From the NCBI GenBank assembly GCA_963691655.1, contig OY829329.1, positions 53,953,408 through 54,017,407 of the forward strand: DNA of 64,000 bases, given 5' to 3'. Below are positions 47,746 to 60,900 of the stretch, in pieces. How positions within the stretch are numbered: the stretch's first letter is position 1; every line of letters begins with the position of its first letter. This DNA comes from Toxonevra muliebris. Its lineage: Eukaryota > Arthropoda > Insecta > Diptera > Pallopteridae. The notes under the pieces are model-generated. The model ran no database searches, was not told the origin of the DNA, and worked only from the letters and a program-made list of their open reading frames with translations. A program made the position numbers and the translations under genes.

Positions 47746-49215
47746 GTGTGTGTGTAATTCAATGCAATGGAAATTAATTCATTTGAATACTGAATTTAAT
47801 ATTAGATAAAATAATTTGAAATATTAAAAGTTATGATTTTGAAGTTAACATGTCAATTTGTCCTTGATCAGAATCAAATATTCATGCATACATACGTAGT
47901 ATACAAAATTAGTGGCCGCTTGAGATGTAGTTTGCCTATGTCAGGTAAGCACTTCTTTTTATAAATTTTGTGTTAAATATACTACTTTAGGATTAATCTA
48001 TGCATAAAAAGAAATCTGGAATTTTTGACGTGATTTATTATAAATCATTATGACACTCTGTAAAATTTACTTCTGGTTCATCTTCCTGAGTCTGTTGGTT
48101 AAATTTGCGTAAGTTTTGGAAACACCCAAGCTTAACAAAGCAATCAAACGTTTGATTTATGCCTAAGATGTAAGCTTACAAATTCGTTATAATTTCAGCA
48201 TTCAGAGTTTGGATATTTTAGAAGTGAATCAACAAAAAGTTGAATTACTTTGCCAGAAAAAAAAATCGACAACAGCATTCCTCAACAATACTTGGTTAAA
48301 TTTCTTTATATCTTAATCGTAAACGTCTTGAATCCTCAGCCATCCCTTAAGGTGGGAGAGCAGCTATGTTAAAGGAAATTGCTTCCACAATTTATAATCC
48401 CACCGTACTCTTAGAATGCTGATGGCGTTATATCGCCTTCTTTTAACTTAGCAAGATGTGAGATTGTATATAAAGTTAACGGTTACGGAATTACACAACA
48501 CATACGGAGTTTGGTTTTAGATTAGCGCCCACAAAGAACCTATTTAACCCAAATAAATCCATCATTGTTCACTTCATTACAAGGTTAATATTTGGTCCCC
48601 TCTTTATTCAAGACATAGTTATTAAGTGGTTAGGTCTAGTCAGAAGCATTAAAAAATTTAGCATTATAAACATTTTTTTTATAGTAAAGATAAAACAGAA
48701 TAATAACTCTGTATTGATAATTTTTGGAAATAAATATAATTACCGTTAAATAAAAAAATATATAAAATACTCATTTTTTTCACGCCTCTGACTGGACCTA
48801 ACCTCTCAAGTAGAAATCAAGTACTTGTCTAGGAGTCAAGTTTTGTACAGCCCCTTGTAGCTGTACAAAACTCCTTGGAAATATTTGAAGTTTTATAGGA
48901 CTGTCTGCTCATCACTGCCATTGAGGCGTTAAGTCGACTTGAACATTTTTCCACATTTTCAGAGCTATCAAAGTATGTAGTATACACATCTACGTAGCAT
49001 ACACGTCTACGTAGAAGTCAGAGTGGCATACACGTTTTTTACGTGACAAACGTTGTTCCACCAAAATGTAAGCAACTTGAAAATACAAAATTTGATCAAC
49101 TCTGTTCTATAAAAAAATGTTAATGACTTTTTGTGCAACACTGTATTAAGTATTTGACAGATACAACACGTGAATGAATTTTGAAAGTTTTGTTTCTGAA
49201 AAGTTAACTTGAAAG
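47746..49215. other. Intergenic region with a 12-bp hairpin
   Basis: No gene is recognised. ATTAAA at 47823 may serve as poly(A) signal for the zinc-finger gene. A perfect 12-bp inverted repeat, GTTTTGTACAGC / GCTGTACAAAAC, with an 8-nt loop lies at 48840-48871. The last few hundred bases contain the promoter of the RGG gene. Confidence 0.45.
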
Positions 49216-51169
49216 ATGAACGAAAATAATAATAATTTTCGCGGACGTGGAGGTTATCGTGGACATAAACGATTTCGCGGAACTGGTGGTGGTTCATATG
49301 GCAAAAATCACCATAGTACATATGGTGGGAGCAATAGCCATGAAAATGTTCACCGTAGTGGTGGTGTCGGTGGTGGTGGCGACGGTGGTAATGAAGAATT
49401 TCCAAAATTTAGAGACAAGCAACAACAACAAATGCAAAATCAACGTCAAAATCAGCGAGGACGTCGTCAATCTACATACCAAGCAAATTGGACTAGATGG
49501 AATGGTGATGGAGGGGGTGGCGGCGGTGATAACGATTGGAATCGTAACAATAGGAATAAAATGGAAGAAATTTCCACAGGGATGACGGGAGCAAATAATA
49601 ATAGTGGACATGATGGTAGCGGTGTCAAACCATGGAATCGTAATCGTAGTAAATTGAAGAATGAAGAAACTACTATCAGTACAACGTCAAAGACGACGAT
49701 TACAAGAGAAAATGAGCATAGACATGAAAGTGGCGGTGCGATGGCAAACAATGATTGGAATCACAGTCATATGAATGAAAACGAAATATCGAACCCCACA
49801 ATATTAGCAAGAGAAGATGTTGGTGGCGTTAGTAATGCTATAGTTACGACATCGCCAACATCTCAAGTGGATGCACCGATTGCTGTCCCGAATCAATCTT
49901 CGTTACTTGAGGATAAAAAGCCACTCTTAAGAAAAATTAAAATCGAAAAATCTGAGCTGAAAGTAAAAACACCACCGCCCCCACAAACAAAAGCATCATC
50001 CTCATCATCCAATACAAGTTCAACCAGTGATGATGACGATAACGGTGAAGCTGAGACAAGGAAACCCAAACAAACAGCGCAGCCATCTATTGAGATTAAA
50101 CTAAAATCAGCCGTTAAAGCAACAACGAAAAAAGATAAGAAGCTTAAAAAAGCAGCAATTGAGCCAACGCCAAGCTCATCGAGTTCATCCGAAGATTCTT
50201 CATCTGAATCAGATGAAGACTCTTCTTCGGGAAATATAAACACAATTCGCGAACCTTTAAAAACAGTCACTATTACAGCAGAGAAAAAAACTAAAAACGA
50301 CAGGAAAAAAAACAAAACAAAGCAATCGGTGGATGAAGATTTAATCTGTTTAGGTAAATTGAACAATAAATTTGTTATAGAGGATGACGATGCTGATATG
50401 CTAGTAGAAAAGCAATTGGAGCCTGAAAATTTAAGGAAAGAACAGTGTCTACTGTGCGATAAAAAGGTGTTTATTATTTGTTTTCTTGATATTCCAATCA
50501 ATTTTTAATATTTAATTCCTGCTTTTCTGTTTATTTTTGTTTCACTAGGGCCATACAGCTTTTCAATGCCAAATGATTTGTAAAAATTGCTCAGCGCCTT
50601 ATCACAACCATAATAGTTGTCCAAAACCGGCAAATCTTACAATTATGTTGCAATATTTTATGGAATTTTGTATGCAACAGTTGCAACATTTTAATCCAGA
50701 TCAAAAATTTATGTCAACACTAAATGTTAACTCCCATCAAATTGGTGGTGCATCAATCGCAACAAAGATCAGCACGCCTAGCAAACAGAAGCGCAGCACA
50801 CACAATAAAAGTAAACAAAAAATTAAGGCACCAGCTAAAAGAAAGCGTAACCAAGCTAGTGATAGTGAGGATGACGACGGCGACGATGATGAAGATGAGA
50901 CTGCTGATTCAACTACCAATGCCACCGAAAGTTCAGCATCTGAGAGTGAATATAGTGTAGCAACGTCATCATCTGCAAAAAAGAAAAAAACTAAAATATC
51001 TACACATCCCCACGATGCTGCAGCATTCAACAGTTTATATGGCTCATCAGCCGCTGGCATCACTCCTTTTACAGCTTTACCTGCTGCCGCATTGGCAGCA
51101 TACAATCCAATGCTTTTCAATCAAATGATGCATAGTGGATTTTCGGGAGCATTAAATTTTAAAAAATAG
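49216..51169 (+). CDS. RGG-box, CCHC zinc-knuckle putative RNA-binding protein
   Basis: Two exons, 49216-50466 and 50549-51169 (82-bp GT-AG intron, phase 0), encode 623 residues. Residues 1-60 are RG/GGY-rich (FRGRGGYRGHKRFRGTGGG), a typical RNA-binding RGG region, followed by Gln/Asn- and Gly-rich sequence. The middle is charged, with Ser-Asp-Glu runs (EDSSSESDEDSSSG) and Lys-rich patches. Two tandem CX2CX4HX4C zinc knuckles follow at about 411-424 (CLLCDKKGHTAFQC) and 428-441 (CKNCSAPYHNHNSC). Then comes a hydrophobic LTIMLQYFMEF helix, a basic and an acidic patch, and an Ala/Phe/Met-rich tail. The intron cuts the first knuckle between Lys-Lys and Gly-His. I infer a nuclear RNA-binding role; I cannot name an orthologue. 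Confidence 0.85.
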
Positions 51170-51231
51170 TAAGATACAAGAAAATTTATTTTATTTTGGG
51201 TTTTTATTTACAAAATTTATGTACAATAACA

Positions 51232-51237
51232 AATAAA
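51232..51237 (+). terminator. Candidate poly(A) signal, RGG gene
   Basis: AATAAA 63 bp after the stop codon. Confidence 0.5.
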
Positions 51238-51939
51238 AAAAATAAATAATAACACAGAACATTATTATATAAGATCAACTTCCGAATCGCTTGCGCCTTT
51301 TTTGGCTGTTGTTCAGCGTAATAAAATAACTATTTTTAACATTTGTATAAAAAAAATAATGTGCATCACTGTTACCATTAGACATGGGAATAATTAAATA
51401 TTTGTTTAAATTAATTGAGTAAAACATTGGCATTGAAATGAAATGAAACTTTCAATTTTCATAGTGCAGCAGCACTTTTTCCCCTACAATGAATGGTCAT
51501 TTTAAAAAATGCATTGCCTTAATATATAGACTGTTATACCACACTTCTCTTCTCACGCGGGTGAAGTGCTAATGGGAATCGATAGGCAATTTCTTTATTT
51601 GATGTTCTACAACTTTGACGTCAGGGTGAATGTTGGCTATTATGAAAAGTTAAATATTTTTTATTTCTACATTTACTGTCCACCTCCTCTCTGTGGGTCT
51701 TTTCAGTTAATTGGGTCAGGGGGACGATTTTTATGTGCAAGCGGTTCTTTTACTATTTTCTGTGAACAAGTTTTGCTGAATACAATATGTCAATATTTGT
51801 AGGAACACTCAAAAAGAAGATCCAGAGGCGGAGTGAAATTTTTTTGAATTTTTGACTTAACTTTGCTTTCGATCAATGCCAATCAAAACATAGCTTTCTT
51901 TCAATGCTCAAGTCCCAAGTACGGTTGCCATTCCTCTTT
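51238..51939. other. Short convergent intergenic region
   Basis: It separates the plus-strand RGG gene from minus-strand msta. Minus-strand AATAAA at 51660-51665 and 51594-51599 are candidate msta poly(A) signals. Nothing else is seen. Confidence 0.5.
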
Positions 51940-54900
51940 TCACTCCCCCGACAAACCCTCAACACTTTGGGTTAATTGTTCCATTGCCGTTTGTGCTACT
52001 TTACCGAGCGTACCCTCTTGCGAAGCAACATCTTCATACTGCAATATATCTACACACTCACGCAAAATATCAATTGCATCCATCAGTTTCCGCTTTAGCG
52101 CTTCGCCTGTCAACACGCCCACAATGAAAGCACTCTTGGCCAACAAAACCAATGGCACGTGCAGTTCGTATAACATCATTGCGCGCGTACGACTCAAACC
52201 CGGTTCAAAACAATCCAATATACGTAATACCTGGCGGCACAAATCTTCTTTACGTTCAAGCAGCACATCTGGCAGTTCAACCAATTCATAGCCCTGAACG
52301 CGTCCATACATTTCAATGAGATTCTGACGCAATCCAGTTTGTATATGATGTTGTGGATGTACAACAACACGATATTTGCGCATAAGTTTTTCCGTTTCTT
52401 CAAGGCGTTCGGGTCCCATGTCCATTGCTTGTGTTTCTGCCACTTCTGCTTGCATGACGCTGGTCGCTTTTTGTATAGCATTGCTGGAGGTTTTAAACTC
52501 ACAATTATTGCATTTCCATTCGGCTATGGGATCTGAAATGAAATTACATGGTTACTGCAACAATTTACAATAAGTGAAAGACGAGATACTTTCCATTGAT
52601 TGATTATGAAAATATCTCTTTATAATTGGGGTGTAATTTATATTACATAATTACTTACCCAAAGGATTAACGCTCAACAGCCAACCATCTTCACATTTGC
52701 TACATTTAAACGTACTGAAATTTGTGCCCAATTCTGTAGGATCCATGCATCGTTCACATACGCATGTAAAGAATTTACCCGTTTTTAGATGCTCCTGTCG
52801 CTGTGCAGTACCATTTAAAGTATACGTATAGGAGTGTTGTAGCTGTTGACCCTCCTTCAAATTGCACATAGCACGCAAACGTATTCTGTGGATATTTAAT
52901 GTATAACTTAGAGTATCATTTCCATTTTAACACTCTATCACTTACTTATAATCTTCGCTGGGATATATGCAACGCGTTGTATTTGGTACGCAATTATGTG
53001 CTAATATACCAGTAATCGGATATAAACAACGCAATGCATCACCTTGCAATGTTCGTGCCTCAAATGCATTCACTTCTAATATGCCCACCACTTGCATTAT
53101 TAATTCCTCAGAGAAACGATCTGCTAGCTTGCATGGTCCCCGCAAATATTGTGCTATATTCACTAGATCAGCATTCCATATTTCGATCGTTTTACGACGC
53201 GCTTCATTATGATACTCCATCGGTGCTATTTCGCGTTCCCAACGTTCCGGATCAGTTTCTTTAGCAAGCAGAACTCTGAAAATAATATTTGATATGTATT
53301 AATGAATATTAAAAAATGGCAGAAAGATGTGAGTGTAGAGAAATCGTAATTTTTGGAAAAAAAATTGAACCTTTTATCAGAGTGCTTTTAGTCGTGGTCA
53401 GACCACCATTTGGCGGATATCCATTTTACCCCAAGTCGTGGAAAAGACCCAAGAAGAACACATCGACCCTTACAACCTATTCGATTAAAAAACCGCATGA
53501 TTTTTAGTTTTGGTATACCTACGACTTTGGAAAATTATACTGACCGATACTACCTGGGCAGTAAAAACCACGAGAAGGTTTTTTATGGATCATTTGATAT
53601 CAAATGCGATGTCAGACAAGGTGTAGATTTTTCAAACTTATGGTGGGCATTATCTGCTACAAGAATATCATGTTTCTTGCGTATGCTAATGATATGGACA
53701 TCATTGGTCACAACACGTGGGCGTAGAATCCTGTTCATATTATCTCTAATCTGCAAAAAAAATTTTCGTCAAGTGCGTCTTGTGATTAACGATGTCAAAA
53801 CGAAATATCTTCTGTCAACGAACAATGAGTTGCAGTAGAGAACACGGTAGAAAATTACAAATAACAGGACAATAGCAAGAGTAAAATTTGCCTAAGAAGG
53901 CTTTTAACTTCGCCGTTCGGACTCGGCATAAGAGTAAATTCCTTCCATTCTACAAATATTACTCGCAAAACACGAATAGTTGCGAAAGCCTCATTCTCAT
54001 CCATGAGCTGTTTTGACATAATGGTTGTAGGGTGAAGGTTTCTCAAGCGTGCCGCTTAAAATAAAAATAATAATTTTTGGTCAGAATACATTCACTTCAA
54101 TTCATCGAAACAAATTACAGCACATTTTTTTAACGGAGAATCGGCCAACACTGGTCGACAGTACTGATGTAGAGTAACAAAACCTTAAAAGAGTTTTGCA
54201 AAGTTAGCTCGCTTTTAAAAGTTATAGGCATTCATTTAACATTATAGAGTTTTCCATATTAAGAAGTTTAAACAATCCATTACTTTTGCAAAAAAATAAG
54301 CAATAATACTAGTAACAAAAATGTATAGAATTTAATAATGTTTTGGGTTTTAAAATTTTTGTTTTTATTATAAACAGAAAATAGAACTGAAAAATACACT
54401 AAAACAGCTCAAATTTTAAAGGCTATAAAATTTAAAAGCGATCTAATTTTTAAAAACCTTTTTAGAGTTTTGTTACTCTGGACCAGTACTACCGACCTTT
54501 GTTGGTCGCTTCTCCGTTAGATTCCATGACCCTAAAATGGTTGCACAGTGTTATTAAGTTTAAAAGTTATTAACAATTGAAGTTTTTCACATGGTTTTCT
54601 TAACAAATTGATTTCTCGTAAACGGTTTGGTATAGACAAAAATGTTAAAAGTACTGGAACGCAAAAAACCACTATTCTTGCACGAAACAAAACGTCAAAT
54701 TGTAGCGGCAGTTAAATTATAAAAACAAAGTGACTGTGATATTTAATAAAATAAAAATTGTTAAACCTTACAAGAAAATAAATAAATAATGAAAAAATTC
54801 AACATAAATTATTCGCCTGATTACTTCTGAAGAATCTTCATCGCCATTTGCATTATTCATAAATAGCAGAAGCTCCTACATCATCAGAAGTTGAACAGAC

Positions 54901-57900
54901 ACTTGCGTCTTTGATCTGTGGAGAATGTAGTTAAAAATTAACAAATATTCTATTAATACATTTTCAGATGTTTTTTGAACATTTTTGATTCTAAATAACA
55001 CTTATTTTTCCAAAAATTCTTTATTTATTTATAAATTCCAAATATTCAATATATTTTCACAAAAGCATTGTTTTACCCGAAGAAAAAGTGCGGGCAAGAA
55101 GAAGAAAAAGACAATAGGTCTCTCCGCGAACTTTACTTGTAAAATTTTACTAGTAACAAAATTTAAGAGCGTAAAAAAACTCTCCTAAAAACAGAATAAT
55201 CTAAAAAAGTACGCGAATGGAAAACTTTTACAAATTTGTAAGTAAGCTAACTGCAAAAAAATAGTATAATTTTTGTTCACTTGCATTTTAAAGAAAAATA
55301 ATGAGAAACACAGGAAAGCTTGAGGTCAACTGTTCGGGGATGACTTTTAACCCTTAAATACTAACCATATGTAAAATAGCAAATAAGATTAAAGAAAAAT
55401 ATCAAAGAACAAACAGCACAAAAGAAAACTTGCCAGTACTAGCAAGTCTGTACTCGTCTCCTCTCGTTTTTCCTCTCTTGCCTATAAACTCGACTTGCCG
55501 ACAAGAAAACTTGCCGTGTGGAAAAGGGGACATACCGTGCGATAACCAAAAATAATTTAGTCTCAATTTACAAATTTTTTTGTTTCCTTATTTCCCTTTT
55601 ATGTTTCTAAGACAATTTATGTAGGAAAATTTAATGAAAAAGCATATTTGTGGCAGTTTGCAGCGCCGCTCTGACAAGCCCAATTTCTAAATTCACTAGC
55701 AGTGAATAGCTGATTTTATTTTATTGCCACTGCCACGAGGCAGTGTAATTTAGGCTTTATGTGGGAAGTTAATATACGTAGTCAGCAAACGATTGTTTAT
55801 TAATTTTGCAGATTTGCAGTATTAATTATCGAGAAGTTAGGACAATCGAGTATTCCGTATACGAAATTATTTTTGCTTTTAATTCTTTTTCAATCTGCAG
55901 TTGTTTTTTTTTTTTTTCTTTTGACAAGTTTTTTTCGATACAAATTTTTACAAGCAGAAATTTTACTTGTAAAAACTTGCACGCTCTATCACAAAAACAG
56001 AAAATTTTTTTTCTCTCATTTTCTCTCTGTTTTACAAATTTTTTGGGTACGCGAACGACTTCCAGTAAAAACTTGTACAAATTTGTACAAATTTTTTGTA
56101 TGCGAACAGACCTAATTACTCTCTCATCTCTCGTTTGCAAGTTTTTTGAATACGGAAACGCTTTTCGGCAGTTTTGGGTAAATTCATGCACCCGCGGTAA
56201 AGTACGGGAACGGACCTATTATAAATTATACAAAAAAATAAATTTCCATAAAAAAATGTTTTTTTATTATATTTTTGGTAGACTGTGAAAATTAAGTCTA
56301 AGCGTTAATTTTCAAAGTCTTGACTACTTTGTTCATGCCAACGGCCGTCTGTTTTGCCCACCTCTATATACACTATTGTTGTGATGACTACATACGTTCA
56401 TTTAGCCTGTTATAGATTACTTGAAATAAACTAAATATTTGAACGTTTCTAGTTTTTGAGAGATTTTTCCATGTTTTAACTGATACCCGATTTATGAAAT
56501 CTAATGCTAAATTAATACCGATCAAACGGGTCCTTTCCTATGAGATTAACACAAATCATTTATACATATTACCCTCACGCTCTTACATGTGCAAATAAAA
56601 TATTTCTATAACAAATTTTTATACGCAGATTAATACCACATACATATGACAAAAGAATAATTTCCTTTAGTCTGTGAAAGTTTTATATTAAAACAAAAAT
56701 ATACCTATGCACATACACATATTAAAATTTTTTGCTAACAAAAGATCAACATAAACTTTAGTCACCCAGCACATAATTCAAATGAAATGTATTTTAAGAT
56801 AAATCAAATTGGCAGTCAGGCAAGGAGATAGATAGATAATTTTTTAAAACGACATATATATGCTTAGTTTCAGTTAATGTTTTTAACAACAAAAACATCT
56901 TATGTGTCTAGCAAGATGAGGCATTAAAAAGCTTTCAGTTGCTTGCTCTCTAATTTAAAAAATTCAAAACTACTTTTTTTGTTTTACCTCAATGGCATTA
57001 TACAATCCAATTGCGGACAACCATTACTATCACTTTTCATATCATAGAATTTCACATTAGCATTACAAAATATGATACATTCTCTTTTGTGATGATATTT
57101 TGCTCCCATTGCCGAACATTCCTGGCATATAGGCCATTTACAATCGTTGCAACGATCCTTTTCTCCATTAACACTATCACATTGAACTGGAACATAACAT
57201 TCCAGACAAATTATGCCACCATTACATTTTGGACCAAATGCAAAGGGATATTCTTCAATTAAAATATCACCGGCATTTGTTGCTACGTTCGCAGTTAAAA
57301 ACCGACCAAGTGATGAACTTTTCCGTATATTCGTACGATTGATTATGAGATGTGACGATGGTGAGCTCATGTTGGACACTGTATCTGTTTGCCAAAAACA
57401 AATAAAACGCATAGAAATACTATAATGTATACAACTAAAATATAAACTAATGCCTGCCCAGTAGAACTTAAATATATTGCCTTGTTTTTGGATGTTATGT
57501 AAATACATATTGTACATAAATTGTATCAAAGATATTGCATGTGGCTGCTGTTGGTATTGTTGGTAACCCAGAGGTTAGAGTCGAAGATAAAGATTCGGGA
57601 AAATTTTTTATTGAATGAGTCAAAATCGGGGTGCAGAATGTTTGGAGAGAAACTACAGTATAGTATATTTTGAGGAGAAAGCTTGGATGGCACTGACAAT
57701 AGAGTTGCAAGATCTACTAAAACGGACCTGCCTTAACCTGTTAAGGGGAACGGGTCAAAAATTTTTTTTATCTTAAATTAAAGTTTATACATTCAAAAAT
57801 ATGTGTAGTTAAAGTTCCAAAAATTGTTTGAGTTACAGCTATTTTAGTGATAGTAAGTAGACTGAAAACTTAATGGACTGAAAACTTTATGCGCGTTTTT

Positions 57901-60900
57901 CTCGAAACGACTTTTTTCGAACTGGTCGCGTCGGTAACTCGGTCAAATATTAACCGATTTTAAATTTTTTTATTTGTTTTGTTCGTCTTTGCAGTGACGA
58001 TTTTAAAATTTTTGAAATTGACCATGGAGGGGTATATTTTTTTCGGTCTCCACGGCAACGCCCATATCTTCAAAACTATTCAATATTTTTTAATAAAAAT
58101 TTGTGGAAATATTGTTGGAAGTGCACTTAATAAAATGAAAATAAAACGATCCCCATATTCCTTTATTTGACAGATAAAAAAAATTCCCGAAAATCACTAA
58201 TTTTTCCAGCCGTCACTGTGGCCTTCTCCCTTAAGGCAGCCGAACGAGACCTATTTGCTAAAAGCTGCTCTAGTTGTAAGTTTGAAAAAAACGAAACGCG
58301 GGAATCCCCACACTTAGAGCCATTGGGGAAGACTTCGAGCATTTTCCAATGTAAATTCTTGCCATCCTATTAGTCGCCGTGGTCCAATGGTTAGCCAAAA
58401 ATCAAAAAATAGAAAACAGAAATTTTTCTACATGGCCCCACCTATTGGCTGACAAATGGCAAACTTCAAAGAGTGCTTTTCTCTTCCCTGTTCATATTCG
58501 ACATAATAATGTAGGCACGGTTGCCACACCAAAATTTTTTTTGGGGCCAAAAACAAAAGCAAAAAGGACCAAATAAAAAAAAATGGACCAAATTTTTTTT
58601 TAATTATTTGGTTTATTTAACAAGTAAATATAGCACATTGTAAAATGTGTATAACAATTTTATAATATTTTTTTTAGCAATTGCTATAGAATACATACAT
58701 ATATCACATCAAACTAAAGCAAAAAAACAAAAAAAGTGCTCAGAAATTCATATAGCACATATGTAATGAAAGGTATATAAAAATTACTTATAATATTTTA
58801 AGTGATTATTATATGTATAGTACAAACATAAGTATATCACATTATATATTAGCAGAAAAAACCAAAAAAAGAAGCGCTTACAAGTTCATATTGCACATAT
58901 GTATTAAAAAGTGTGTAAAAACTACTTATAATATTTTACGAGATTGTTATATAGTAAAAACATATATCAAATTAAACAATACCAAAAACAACAACAAAAA
59001 AATGGTTAGCAATTCAGATACAAAGAAGAACATTTTTGGGACACGATAAATAAATCAAGTATGTCGACAAATCAAAAAATAACAGGGCAGAAAGTATATT
59101 CTTTTATAGATGAATACAAATGTAAAGTGATTTTTGAAATCAGATTTCAAAGAAAAAAGAAGATGTGTCTTGAAAGCCCCGAAATTTAGAAAAAAAAAAA
59201 AAACGGTATTCTAAACCAAAAAACAGTGCCTTAACAGAATGGCGTTGCTAAATCTTTACTACTCAGTAGTATCGAAACCAAAGTAGATTTCGTCAGCAAC
59301 TTAGATGCTCTTTCATTGGCCGGGTCTGTGTTTACATCTTTATCAGAAGCATGCAAAGACTTGGTGTGACTTCGGCGAATTTTGAGTGGATTTAATCAAC
59401 AAATGAGAGCACCAACTAAGCTGTACGAAGACAAAGTTGCTTGAGACTGATTGAAGGAGAGAAGTTTTCAGTTTTCTGCCCAATAAAAGCACAAAGACGT
59501 GCGAGTTTGTTTTCAAAAGGACTAAAAAGATAAAAAGTTGCACTTACTGTCCGACCGAAAACATGATGGCAGACTTACTGACGACGCCATTGCCAGCAAG
59601 GCGGATTGAAAAAAAGTTATTCTATTGTTTTCAAATTATTGGTAAATGTTCAGATTACACTTCTTATTGGGATTAAAAATCACTTTTTGACTCAAAATTT
59701 TGGTCCAAAAGGACTAAAGTGGCAACCGTGTCTGTAGGTCCTTTCTATTGGGGCACAGAATATAATTTATAAATTAAAGTGAGAGACTTTCAACGAGAGA
59801 GAAAAGCGAGAGCGTGAGAATGTGAGAGAAAAAAAGTAGGTGAAAGTTTCTGAAAGTAAGCTTTTTACTTTCACAAATTTCCAGCTGCCGAAAAAAAAGA
59901 ACTGTCAAATATCAAAACGTCAACAATAATTATGGTTGTATTAAATTGATTTCAACAAATAACGCTTTAAATTAAATATTCAATTAATTAAAATATAAAC
60001 CGCACAATATTTTTTCGCTCTAAATATTAACTGTCAAAATAGCGGATCAGCTGTTTAGTTGAAAGTTTTTAATAGTTTTCTGATCAACTTTTTCGGTTAG
60101 CTTCTCTTTGTGACAATTTTTTTCTCAATCTTTTTTACTCTCTCCCTTTTTTTGATGGAAAAGTACGTGAACAGAGCTCATATTAAATCAGGGCTGCCAT
60201 TTAAAAGTTAATACAAAGTTGGAAAATATGTACAAAGTATATACTCCTTTTATGAAAAAAATAAAATTCTATAAGACCCTAGATATTTATAAATGAACGA
60301 AAAATCCGGATATCCCAGTAAAAACGGGACGTTTGGCAACACTAATTTGCGTACAAATATGTATAACTTAAATGGATTAGACCGGTTTATACCGCCATGT
60401 GCTGCTGCGCATAAAAGAAGAAGAACTCTTAGAAAATTGCGAGAGGGAGGGGGAGGGATTTGTCTTTACACGGTGTCACCATTTGGCTGACAATTTCAAG
60501 CTAGCAACATGGTTATTGTGCCATAAAAGTAGTGGTAGAAAGACTATTAACCAGAACTTAAGGATATAACAGTCTCAAAACTACAGCTCATCCCAAAGAA
60601 CTTTTCACCGGGAAGTAATCCTCGTCTAAAAGCAGACTAAGAAAACTTGTTCAAATGGGTACTTTTTATAAAGTACAATAACACGTTACGAATGCAATAT
60701 GATTTTAATGCTAAACAGTCAAACAAAAAATCACTTTTTCTTCCTGCTACAACGATGCAAATCATAAACTACATCAACCTAAACGTCAATATGTCTGCCA
60801 AAATCGAAAATATTTACACGCTTTGATAACCTTCAAATTGATTTCATTTAAGCAAAGTATCTATACACACAGACACACACATAGAATAAACGGAAGAGAT

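Noticed and set aside
49893..50501. 202-codon minus-strand frame rich in Ser/Phe
   Set aside because: It is antisense to the acidic, Ser-rich part of the RGG gene; a shadow frame.
58376..58398. tRNA-like start GCCGTGGTCCAATGGTTAG
   Set aside because: It resembles an A box, but there is no B box, no anticodon stem and no acceptor pairing downstream; at most a tRNA-derived fragment.
59775..60190. Possible further TIR element with right end AAAGTACGTGAACAG
   Set aside because: The right end resembles that of the element at 55113-56220, but I could not find a matching left end.
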